Shown piece after piece: positions 27,326-34,751 of a stretch of DNA of 64,000 bases. The stretch's first letter is position 1. Each line of letters opens with the position of its first letter. The notes under the pieces are model-generated. The model searched no databases. It saw nothing but the letters and a program-made list of their open reading frames with translations, and was not told the origin of the DNA. This DNA is from Flavobacterium franklandianum. Lineage in GTDB: Bacteria > Bacteroidota > Bacteroidia > Flavobacteriales > Flavobacteriaceae. Location: NCBI RefSeq assembly GCF_007097365.1, contig NZ_VJZR01000001.1, forward strand, positions 186,001 to 250,000, in the 5' to 3' direction. The position numbers and the translations under genes are program-made.

Positions 27326-28860
27326 TAGTTAAAATATACTTGATAATTTTCTTCTATCTCTTTTACTTCTTCGTCTGTAAGTGTGCCAAACTCTTTTTCT
27401 TTGGCTCTTTTGGATAAAGAACCGTTGTTTTGTTCTAGGAATCGAATTAGCAAAGCCACCATTTTATCAGGCATTTGATAGTTGTTGTCTAGCCACAATT
27501 TCATAGCATCGTATTTTTGTAAATACGCTACTTCTTCGGGTATTATTTTGTGAATGGTGTAATCTACACATTCGCTTAAGAACTCTGCTTGTAGCGTAGC
27601 ATCAAAATAACGATAGAAATCTATGGTGTCGTTCAGTACGTTTACGTTATTATCCTTGGTTTTCTCCCATTCAATAAAGTCCAATAGCGGATGCGAATAG
27701 TTTTCTAATACTTTTCGATAATCTTCTATTCGTTCTAAAATAGAAGCAGATACTGGAAAAATTATCCCTTGCGGACTGTATTTCATTGCGGACAATAAAT
27801 GGTGAATTATGTAGCGGTGTATTCTGCCGTTTCCATCAACAAATGGATGGATGAACACAAATCCAAAAGCGATTGCAGTGGCGGTTAATAAGGGATGAAA
27901 TCCTGTGGCTTCCATTTGTTTGGAAGCTTCCAGCAATCCGTTCATCAGTTTTTCAATATCTGCCTGTTTCGATGAAATGTGTTCTGGAATTGGTTCACCA
28001 GTAGTTCTGTCATGTTCACCAACAAACCCGCCTTCGGTACGATACCCCATGGTTACAAACTTGCTGTTTTCAATTACAATTTGTTGTAGTCGATACAATT
28101 CTTCTTTGCTTAATGGTTTGCTTCCAGCTTGTCCAATGGCTTTTCCCCAGCGAAGTGCTCTGTTTTGTGTTGGGTTTTCCCCTTCAATGCTAAACGAAGC
28201 TTTGGAATCTTTCAACAATAAAAAGGAGGAGGTTCTTAAAAGTACATCCTTGTGTATTCCTTTAATAACGGTGTTAATGTTTTCCGTGCTGTTTTTGTCA
28301 AGGTAACTTTCCAGTTTTGGGGTTTTGAAGATTAACGGACAAAAATCAACGGTTCCAGGTAGGTTGTTCTTGATGCGGTGGCGACTTGAATTGATGGGTA
28401 CAGGCGAAGCGAATTGCAGTTCTTCATCTACCAGCGGAATAAAGTTTTTTATGGTCAGGTCTGGAATAGGGAGTTGTTCCTGCAACAGCCATTCGTATAA
28501 AAACCATATTTTTCGGCTGTATTGTCCAGTTGGTTCGCTTTGTATTATGTTTTTAATTTCTTCTTTTGAAACAGATTGAAACAGTTTTTTAAAGAATAAC
28601 AAGTTTATTCCTTCGTATTTTAATGCAAAAACGAGGTGCTTGTACAGCGTATCTTCAATAGCATTTCGGGAAGAAAACACTTTCCAGTTCTCATTTTCAT
28701 AACTCCTTCTTTTCTCACTAATAAGCGACAATCTGTTTGGAAAAGGCATAGCCAATCCCAGTCCTTCTATTATAGCACCGTAACCCACTAATATTCCCTC
28801 TTCAGGTGCTTTGAGTCCGTGAAATACACTTGTTTTAAGTGAAAAACGCTTATTATTCAT
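27325..28860 (-). CDS. Fic domain protein with internal inhibitory motif
   Basis: A 511-residue putative protein AMPylase/nucleotidyl transferase. The Fic motif HPFVDGNGRIHR (338-349) matches HxFx(D/E)GNGRxxR fully, so it should be active. The motif SFSIEG (222-227) fits the (S/T)xxxE(G/N) inhibitory helix, placed N-terminal to the core as in class II Fic proteins, which self-inhibit until released. The about 180-residue N-terminal part and the C-terminus (about 400-511) were not assigned. It is translationally coupled to hsdR. Its target is unknown. Candidate -7 box TATATTTG at 28884-28891 and an iteron array just upstream drive this pair. Confidence 0.9.
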   Translation of the reverse strand: MNNKRFSLKTSVFHGLKAPEEGILVGYGAIIEGLGLAMPFPNRLSLISEKRRSYENENWKVFSSRNAIEDTLYKHLVFALKYEGINLLFFKKLFQSVSKEEIKNIIQSEPTGQYSRKIWFLYEWLLQEQLPIPDLTIKNFIPLVDEELQFASPVPINSSRHRIKNNLPGTVDFCPLIFKTPKLESYLDKNSTENINTVIKGIHKDVLLRTSSFLLLKDSKASFSIEGENPTQNRALRWGKAIGQAGSKPLSKEELYRLQQIVIENSKFVTMGYRTEGGFVGEHDRTTGEPIPEHISSKQADIEKLMNGLLEASKQMEATGFHPLLTATAIAFGFVFIHPFVDGNGRIHRYIIHHLLSAMKYSPQGIIFPVSASILERIEDYRKVLENYSHPLLDFIEWEKTKDNNVNVLNDTIDFYRYFDATLQAEFLSECVDYTIHKIIPEEVAYLQKYDAMKLWLDNNYQMPDKMVALLIRFLEQNNGSLSKRAKEKEFGTLTDEEVKEIEENYQVYFN

Positions 28861-28883
28861 AGTATTAGTGAAAAATGGTTATT

Positions 28884-28891
28884 CAAATATA
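28884..28891 (-). promoter_or_regulatory. Promoter -7 box for fic-hsdR
   Basis: On the minus strand this reads TATATTTG (TAnnTTTG), 24 bases before the fic start. The first iteron begins 2 bases upstream of it, in the position of a -33/operator region. Confidence 0.6.
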
Positions 28892-28893
28892 AT

Positions 28894-29028
28894 GGAAAAA
28901 TAGGTTTTTTGTTGGAAAAATAGGTTTAATATTTATTATTTAAGGAAAAACAGGTTTTTTAATTTTGGAAAAACAGGTTTTAGTTGTGAAAAACAGGTAA
29001 AAAACAACAATTTTTCGGAAAAACAGGT
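28894..29028. repeat. Six iteron-like direct repeats upstream of fic
   Basis: Consensus GGAAAAAYAGGTTT on the plus strand, starting at 28894, 28914, 28944, 28967, 28987 (first base T) and 29017. Spacings are 20, 30, 23, 20 and 30 bases, mostly close to two or three DNA turns. They fill the whole gap between hsdS and fic. There is no spacer conservation or cas gene, so this is not a CRISPR. Probable binding sites for a regulator of fic-hsdR. Confidence 0.85.
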
Positions 29029-29034
29029 ATGCAA

Positions 29035-30327
29035 TCATACAAACATTCCCTGTAATAATCCTTTTTTCCAAACCTCCGTATTCGTTATCTGTGCCTGACA
29101 CTGATTGATTTTATCATCAATGGTAGATAGAAAAGCAGCTATTTTGGTTTGTTCCTCGAGGCAGGGAACTTTAATTATTATTTTAGCCAAACTAGATCTC
29201 GGTAATTGCTTGAGCGCAGAACCTGTTTGTAAAGCTTTAAATTGTGAAATACCCCAACTTGAACATAGATAATTAAGTAGAAACCTAGAGTTTAAATTAA
29301 CAGCTACCCTTAATAAACATATTTGAGCATTAATATTTGAATTGTTAAACTCCTCACTAACATAAGCTAACATTCCAATATCTCCTCTAGTTGTAACTAG
29401 TATGTCACCAGTTTTAAGATGGCCACTTTTGAGTATTTTATGATGTTCAGCATCAATGAATTTCATATCATTCATTGTTAGTTTTAAGTTTTTAATATTG
29501 TTCGCTCTTATAAAAGGTACTCCTGATGAAACCATTTGGTCAGCACGGGGGTATAATTCCCCATAATTCCCATCTGAGACATATATGCCCAATTCCCCCA
29601 ACTTCTTCTCCTCCCAATCCGCAAACGCCTTCCCAGTATCGTCTTTAAACCTTAATTCCTGCGAGAATAACTTTTGCATCACGCCTTTTTTGTATTGCTC
29701 TAAAAGGCTTTTCTTTTGCTTCAGGACTTGTAGTTTTTCATCTACTGCCGTGAGGAATGTGGCAATTTTTTGTTGTTCTGGGAGGGTAGGGAAAGAGATT
29801 TTAATACCTGAAATCCTTCCAACATTAATACTTAGAACTTTCGAGCCTTGAGATTCTTTTTGAACTTGTAATCTTATATTATTTGACTTAAATAAAAAAC
29901 CATTGAAACCAATTTTAAAGGTTTTTTCTATTGGTCTTGCTAACAATGTATGTAGTCCAGAAAGTAATTTTTCATTATTCAAGTTAACTATTTCAATACT
30001 TTTTCCAACATCATTTAAGTCTTCCGAAGCATCTGCAAAAATTATATCTCCTTCTTTACAATAGAAATCATCTGAAATTCTATTTATTGAAATTTCTTCA
30101 TTTATAAATGGAACAATTTCTTTTGTAATGTCGAATAATGTTTGAAATTTGGTGTGAATATCACCGTAATGAATATTTTTTACGACACCATTTCCATAAT
30201 TTAAGTTTTCTCTTGAAAATGAATTTGTGACTTTAAAATTAGCCACTTCGCCAAATTTCTTCAATTCCCAACCTCCCTTAAATTCTGGGAAACGCAAGGC
30301 GGGAGTATTATTGTTTGCTGTAGGCAT
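29035..30327 (-). CDS. hsdS: Type I restriction enzyme, specificity subunit
   Basis: DNA target-recognition subunit, 430 residues, in the standard two-half layout. TRD1 begins about residue 10 (RFPEFKGGWELKKFGEVA). Central conserved region: PTLPEQQKIATFLTAVDEKL followed by helix KSLLEQYKKGVMQKLF (about 178-215). TRD2 runs about 230-375. The distal conserved region is PCLEEQTKIAAFLSTIDDKI plus a C-terminal helix ending LLQGMF. Each half gives one part of a bipartite target that cannot be predicted by eye. It overlaps the rhuM stop by one base. No second or silent hsdS is present. Confidence 0.95.
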   Translation of the reverse strand: MPTANNNTPALRFPEFKGGWELKKFGEVANFKVTNSFSRENLNYGNGVVKNIHYGDIHTKFQTLFDITKEIVPFINEEISINRISDDFYCKEGDIIFADASEDLNDVGKSIEIVNLNNEKLLSGLHTLLARPIEKTFKIGFNGFLFKSNNIRLQVQKESQGSKVLSINVGRISGIKISFPTLPEQQKIATFLTAVDEKLQVLKQKKSLLEQYKKGVMQKLFSQELRFKDDTGKAFADWEEKKLGELGIYVSDGNYGELYPRADQMVSSGVPFIRANNIKNLKLTMNDMKFIDAEHHKILKSGHLKTGDILVTTRGDIGMLAYVSEEFNNSNINAQICLLRVAVNLNSRFLLNYLCSSWGISQFKALQTGSALKQLPRSSLAKIIIKVPCLEEQTKIAAFLSTIDDKINQCQAQITNTEVWKKGLLQGMFV

Positions 30328-31331
30328 TAGTTGGATTTGTTTTTTAGTTTGTCTTCTAATTGCTTTAACTCTTCTAAATCCTGCTCATCGGCTTTTTGGG
30401 CTTCCAGTTGTTTTCGTTGCGTATTGAACTTTTCGTAAATGGCATCCACTTTTTTCTCCATTTGTGGGTGGCTTACTTTTCCTTTATGGTTCAATACTTT
30501 TTTATCGTTAAACTCAATAATTCGGTTAATATTTACTTTCCAAAAATTCATAGTAATGTCTTGTCTGTTTTTGGCTCTTAATTCGGCAGTTTCAAGAAAC
30601 ACAACCACAAAGCGGTTTAAGGTGTCAATTTCGTCGCTTGTCAGGTAGTTTTTAGCAATATAAATATCTTGTTTTCTCACAATTGCCCCTTTCCAACTGG
30701 TAAGTGCCATAGTAGGATCGTTTGGGTTGGCACGAGAAACTACTAATTCAGCAGCCGTTTTTCCTGTAATGGCATACAGGATTTTATTTTGCGTTTCGGC
30801 AAAGAACATTTGGGTTGCTTTATCTGTTTTGTCATAATCGCTACTCAACGAGAATAGGTCACGTACTTTTTGATAAAATCGTTTTTCAGAGGCTCGTATG
30901 TCACGAATACGCGTTAGTAATTCATCAAAATGATCTATTCTACCATTCGGATTTTTAAGGCGTTCGTCATCTACAACGAAGCCTTTAATCATGTATTCTT
31001 GCAGGTTTTGGTTTGCCCATTGACGGAACTGTGTTCCTCTTTTGCTTCGTACCCTAAAACCTATGGCTAAAATCATGGCAAGAGAATAAAAAGTAACAGA
31101 GTAATTTTTACCATCAGAGGCAGTTGTTAAGTAATCCTTAACAACTGAATTTGATTCTAATTCCTTCTCTTTTAATATTTTAGATATGTGCATACTGATG
31201 TTTGGCACAGAGGTGTCAAAAAGTTCTGCCAATTGATTTTGGTTCATCCAAGCATCACCGTCTCTAGTAAAAAGTGCTACCGAAGATTTTCCGTCAACCG
31301 TATTGTAAATAATAATGTCTTGTTTTTCCAT
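30327..31331 (-). CDS. RhuM-family protein within the hsd operon
   Basis: A 334-residue protein of the virulence RhuM family. It opens with a winged-helix-like region (GDAWMNQNQLAELFDTSVPNISMHISKIL, about 25-53, split) and has the family core TFYSLAMILAIGFRVRSKRGTQFRQWAN (about 80-108) and PTMALTSWKGAIVRKQDIYIAKNYL. It ends in a charged coiled coil (about 290-334). Members commonly sit between hsdM and hsdS in Bacteroidetes; the biochemical function is unknown. It has 1 base from hsdM and 1-base overlap with hsdS, so expression is tightly linked to both. Confidence 0.87.
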   Translation of the reverse strand: MEKQDIIIYNTVDGKSSVALFTRDGDAWMNQNQLAELFDTSVPNISMHISKILKEKELESNSVVKDYLTTASDGKNYSVTFYSLAMILAIGFRVRSKRGTQFRQWANQNLQEYMIKGFVVDDERLKNPNGRIDHFDELLTRIRDIRASEKRFYQKVRDLFSLSSDYDKTDKATQMFFAETQNKILYAITGKTAAELVVSRANPNDPTMALTSWKGAIVRKQDIYIAKNYLTSDEIDTLNRFVVVFLETAELRAKNRQDITMNFWKVNINRIIEFNDKKVLNHKGKVSHPQMEKKVDAIYEKFNTQRKQLEAQKADEQDLEELKQLEDKLKNKSN

Positions 31332-31332
31332 C

Positions 31333-32904
31333 TTAAAAAGGGGTTACAATATTCAATTGTTTACAGAAATTAGCAAGGATTTTATCGGTATTGGCAATTT
31401 TTGTATCCAGTGCTTTTATATCATTCGCAATAGCGTCAATGTCAATGCTGTCTTCCGCTTCAAATGTATCTACATAACGTGGGATGTTCAGGTTGTAATC
31501 GTTTATGGCAATTTCTGCCAATGTAGCACGCTTGCTGTATTTATCTTCCTCGGTACGATTGCGGTAGGTTTCAATGATTTTATCAATGTGTTCCTCGCGC
31601 AAAATGTTTTGGGTTTTTACCTTTTCAAAATGTTGGCTGGCATCTATAAACAAAACATCTTCCGGGTTTTCACGGCATTTTTTATACACCATAATACAGG
31701 TAGGAATGCTCGTGCCATAAAAAATATTGGCAGGCAACCCAATCACTGCATCCATATAATTGCGGTCTTCAATCAAGTATTTACGAATGTGTTGTTCTGC
31801 TCCACCACGAAACAAAGCTCCGTGTGGCAATACTAATGCCATAGTCCCGTTTTCAGCAAGATGGTGAATCATGTGTTGTACAAAAGCAAAGTCAGCTTTA
31901 CTGCTTGGTGCTAACTTACCGTACTGGCTAAAGCGGTCATCACTTGTAAACAAAGGATTTGCGCTCCAATTAGCAGAGAAAGGAGGATTAGCCACAATAG
32001 CTTCAAATTGTTTGTCTAAATGTTGAGGGTGTTCCAGAGTGTCTTCTTGCTTAATATCGAATTTTCGGTAATGAACATCGTGCAAAATCATATTCATTCG
32101 CGCCAAGTTATAGGTGGTACGGTTCATTTCCTGTCCGTAAAAGTTAGACACTTCACTTACTTCTTTGGCAACTCGTAATAACAATGAGCCAGAGCCACAG
32201 GTAGGATCATAAACTGATTTTAGTTTGCTTTTTCCCGTGGTTACAATCTTAGCTAATATTTTACTGACTTCTTGTGGTGTATAGAATTCACCTGCTTTTT
32301 TACCTGCTCCACTGGCAAACTGTCCAATGAGGTATTCGTAGGCATCACCCAAAACATCCACCTTGCTATCCTCTAATTTAAAGTCAATTTTATCTAAATG
32401 AGAGAGAACTTTGGCTATGATGTCGTTTCTGGCTTCGGGAGTTTTTCCCAGTTTGGTACTGTTCAAATCCATATCCTCAAAGAGATTATCAAAATCATCT
32501 TCGCTATCTGTACCCATAGTGCTCAACTGGATATTGATAAGGATTTTTTGAAGGTCTTCAATGATAAAATTGCTAATGCCTTCCACATCACTATTCCCAC
32601 GTTTGGCAATTTCACTAAAAAGCTCTTTGGGTTTCAGGAAATAGCCTAATTTGTCTAATGATTCTTCTCTAATGGCAGCAATGTATTCAGCTCCTTCGGG
32701 AGTAGTATCATCAATATTTCTGAATTTTAATCCGTCTTCTTTTAAAATGGAATTGGCATAAAGCTCCATTTTTTCAGCAAGATATTTAAAGAAAATAAAT
32801 CCTAATATGTAATCTCGGAACTCGTCTGCATTCATTTTCCCACGAAGGGTGTTGGCTATATTCCAAAGTTGTTGTTCCAACTGCTTTTTCTGATCTTCTG
32901 ACAT
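31333..32904 (-). CDS. hsdM: Type I restriction enzyme, methyltransferase subunit
   Basis: N6-adenine DNA methyltransferase, 523 residues; with HsdS it protects host sites and is required for restriction. An N-terminal helical HsdM_N domain (about 8-150) is followed by the catalytic domain with SAM-binding motif DPTCGSG (233-239) and catalytic NPPF (306-309). All key residues are present. It heads the hsdM-rhuM-hsdS unit, 172 bases downstream of the recombinase/NUMOD gene. No standard -7 box was recognised in that gap. Confidence 0.96.
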   Translation of the reverse strand: MSEDQKKQLEQQLWNIANTLRGKMNADEFRDYILGFIFFKYLAEKMELYANSILKEDGLKFRNIDDTTPEGAEYIAAIREESLDKLGYFLKPKELFSEIAKRGNSDVEGISNFIIEDLQKILINIQLSTMGTDSEDDFDNLFEDMDLNSTKLGKTPEARNDIIAKVLSHLDKIDFKLEDSKVDVLGDAYEYLIGQFASGAGKKAGEFYTPQEVSKILAKIVTTGKSKLKSVYDPTCGSGSLLLRVAKEVSEVSNFYGQEMNRTTYNLARMNMILHDVHYRKFDIKQEDTLEHPQHLDKQFEAIVANPPFSANWSANPLFTSDDRFSQYGKLAPSSKADFAFVQHMIHHLAENGTMALVLPHGALFRGGAEQHIRKYLIEDRNYMDAVIGLPANIFYGTSIPTCIMVYKKCRENPEDVLFIDASQHFEKVKTQNILREEHIDKIIETYRNRTEEDKYSKRATLAEIAINDYNLNIPRYVDTFEAEDSIDIDAIANDIKALDTKIANTDKILANFCKQLNIVTPF

Positions 32905-33043
32905 TATTTATGGTTAAGTTATTTCTTTCCGCTAAGGTATTGAAAAATAAATCATAGAAAATGAGGAAAACCGTAAATGGGGGAATTATTTTTATATACA
33001 TCAGGATTGATATAAATAATATGGTTTCAAGATTTATTAAAAC

Positions 33044-33071
33044 AAAAAAAGGCGGTTTTTACACCACCTTT
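33044..33071 (-). terminator. Terminator of recombinase/NUMOD gene
   Basis: Minus-strand AAAGGTGGT ... ACCGCCTTTTTTT: six-pair core with one G-U, flanking A-T pairs and a T-run, starting 5 bases after the stop. It separates this gene from hsdM. Confidence 0.8.
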
Positions 33072-33075
33072 AATT

Positions 33076-34317
33076 TTAGGAGTACTTCCAAAGAAATCCT
33101 CCTGATTGTTCTCTTTCTCCACGACAGCACCTTGCAATACAGGTTTTTGAAAGTCCTGATTTTCTAGATGCTTCTGATGCTGACTCATAGCAAGCTACAA
33201 TTTCACCATCTAAAGAAATTTGATTAACTGTTTTTCTTCTCAAATCAGAGATTGATTTAGATTCAATTGTACTAGAGTAACTCCAATTATAACCTTTACA
33301 AGTTTTGTTGGTATGCAAACAAACATTGCTTATGCTTCTTTTATTTGCATTGACTGCATTAGCTGCACTAACTAAATCAACGTATGAGTTGACCAATTCT
33401 CCAGTTTCAACATTATATTTTGGAAGGATTGGAATTGAGATTAGACGTTGTGTTTTTTCTCGTTTCATCTGAATCCAGTTAATGTTATCAAAACCTATTT
33501 GGATGTTTTGCTTCTCAAGATTTGTCATTTCGTTATACGCTAATCCTGTGTAACAACAGAAAATGAATAAGTCTTGAATTGTGCTTAATCTTTTTTGTTG
33601 CAATACTGCTTTTTCAAGGGTTTTGAGTTCTTCTGTAGTAAGAAAAATAACTGTTTTACGAACTGTTTTGGACTTGTGAAGTATAAACGGATCTCTGTCT
33701 AAATACCCTTCTGAAATGGCTTGTTTTATTGGAGTTCTAAGCCTTTGAATGGTTTTGTTAACAGTAATTTGTTCTTGTTTTTTCTCGGTCTTTAAATAGT
33801 AGTCAAAATCACTTAGAAACTGCAGACTTAGTTCTTTTAGTGGGTAATCTGTTTTCTTATATTTCCATTTTAGGAAAGCTTCTAAATGGTTGCCTACATA
33901 AACGAACTTGCTATAGGTATTGTCTTTGATTTCTCGTCCTACCAGTTTTTCAATTTTGGAGAGATACTGTTTGTAGTAGGAGAGAATAAATTCACTTTTC
34001 TTTAGTTCTTTGCCTAAGTATTTGCCGTGAATGTCTTCAATAGAAAAAGGATTTTCCTGTAATTGTAAAATCATGTAGATGCTACTGATCTTGGATTTTA
34101 TTTTGTCAAGCTGAGAGTTGTATAGAATTGCAGATTTATGGGATTTTAGAATTACTTGGTTCTTGGTATCCCAATGCTCGGACTCAATATTAATGCCTGT
34201 GCTAAGCTGTTTTCTATTCCCATTTAGGGTTAGTCGGCAAAATAATGGAGATTGATTCTTCTTGTTTTTTCTATTCTTTCCTTCAATAAATAGAATTTTT
34301 AAATTGTCTGTTGTCAT
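33076..34317 (-). CDS. Chimeric tyrosine recombinase N-terminus fused to two NUMOD1-like repeats
   Basis: 413 residues. Residues 1-95 are the N-terminal arm-binding domain of Bacteroidetes integrases, and about 105-200 the SAM-like core-binding domain. About 222-300 is the first part of the catalytic domain (LTTEELKTL, CCYTGLAYNEM at 254-264, MKREKTQRLISIPILPK). After Pro-Lys300 the expected HxxR, H/W and Tyr motifs are absent. Instead there are two NUMOD1-like modules: 301-347 (SYVDLVSAANAV ... GYNWSY) and 363-412 (YESASEASRKSGLS ... GGFLWKYS), as found in homing endonucleases. The frame is open throughout. It probably binds DNA but cannot perform recombination alone. Confidence 0.85.
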   Translation of the reverse strand: MTTDNLKILFIEGKNRKNKKNQSPLFCRLTLNGNRKQLSTGINIESEHWDTKNQVILKSHKSAILYNSQLDKIKSKISSIYMILQLQENPFSIEDIHGKYLGKELKKSEFILSYYKQYLSKIEKLVGREIKDNTYSKFVYVGNHLEAFLKWKYKKTDYPLKELSLQFLSDFDYYLKTEKKQEQITVNKTIQRLRTPIKQAISEGYLDRDPFILHKSKTVRKTVIFLTTEELKTLEKAVLQQKRLSTIQDLFIFCCYTGLAYNEMTNLEKQNIQIGFDNINWIQMKREKTQRLISIPILPKYNVETGELVNSYVDLVSAANAVNANKRSISNVCLHTNKTCKGYNWSYSSTIESKSISDLRRKTVNQISLDGEIVACYESASEASRKSGLSKTCIARCCRGEREQSGGFLWKYS

Positions 34318-34502
34318 AACTTTTTGTTTTAGTCAGACATGCAAATGGTTACGATAAAAAAAGTGATGCCTTTTAGAAAAAGAGATGATGCCTAATATGT
34401 TGCCTTTTTTTGCAAAATAAGTTGGCAAGTTGGCAGAAGTCAAAAAATCTCTATTCTCTACTGAATCGCCGTGAAGTCCCGATTTCATTACTGCTTTAAA
34501 AC
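34318..34502. other. Island end with possible recombinase arm sites
   Basis: Gene-free. Three short repeats, TGATGCCT (34364-34371), TGATGCCT (34386-34393) and TGTTGCCT (34398-34405), plus two TTGGCA copies near 34422-34435, lie between the recombinase gene and the att copy. This is a position where arm-type binding sites are expected. Confidence 0.35.
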
Positions 34503-34535
34503 AAAAAAGACCTTACATTGCTGTAAAGTCTTTTT
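34503..34535 (-). terminator. Current tRNA-Asn terminator, supplied by the island
   Basis: AAAAAGACCTTACA pairs with TGTAAAGTCTTTTT (one mismatch); on the minus strand a T-run follows. It starts 6 bases downstream of the tRNA 3' end, on the island side of the att copy. Confidence 0.7.
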
Positions 34536-34541
34536 AAAAAG

Positions 34542-34615
34542 CTCCCTCTCTTGGGCTCGAACCAAGGACCCTCTGATTAACAGTCAGATGCTCTAACCAA
34601 CTGAGCTAAGAAGGA
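34542..34615 (-). tRNA. tRNA-Asn (anticodon GTT)
   Basis: Minus-strand cloverleaf: acceptor TCCTTCT/AGAGGGA (one G-U), D arm GCTC...GAGC, anticodon stem TCTGA/TCAGA with loop CTGTTAA (GTT), T stem CTTGG/CCAAG with loop TTCGAGC, discriminator G. Its 3' 18 bases belong to the 19-bp island repeat, so the island rebuilt a complete gene on integrating. A -7 box (TATATTTG, minus) lies at 34694-34701. Confidence 0.97.
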
Positions 34616-34751
34616 AACTGTATTTATTATTCTTTTTTTGAATGAACGTTTTATGTCGCTTTAACTAGTAATTGTTGTTTGTTTAAGCGGTTGCAAATAT
34701 AGTGCTAAATTTAATTTTTGCAAACTAAATTGAAAAAAATATTGAAAAAAA

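Larger units (their letters stand above)
24252..34559. mobile_element. tRNA-Asn-integrated restriction-modification island
   Basis: About 10.3 kb bounded by a perfect 19-bp direct repeat made of the tRNA-Asn 3' end. It contains a recombinase-like gene next to the intact tRNA and six minus-strand genes: the recombinase/NUMOD fusion, hsdM, rhuM, hsdS, fic and hsdR. This is the standard layout of a genomic island integrated by a tyrosine recombinase. No conjugation, replication or capsid genes are present. Because the recombinase lacks its catalytic C-terminus, the island is probably no longer self-mobile. Confidence 0.82.

Noticed and set aside
28894..29028. CRISPR array
   Set aside because: Repeats are only about 14 bases, the intervals are 6-16 bases and variable, and no cas genes are present. 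The position upstream of a promoter fits an operator array better.
29035..34317. Phase-variable hsdS inversion system driven by the neighbouring recombinase
   Set aside because: Only one hsdS is present, no silent partner or inverted repeats within hsdS were seen, and the recombinase lacks its catalytic C-terminus.
24464..34317. Long plus-strand open frames opposite hsdM, hsdR and fic (for example 31315-31836)
   Set aside because: They are antisense shadows with low-complexity composition and no family features.
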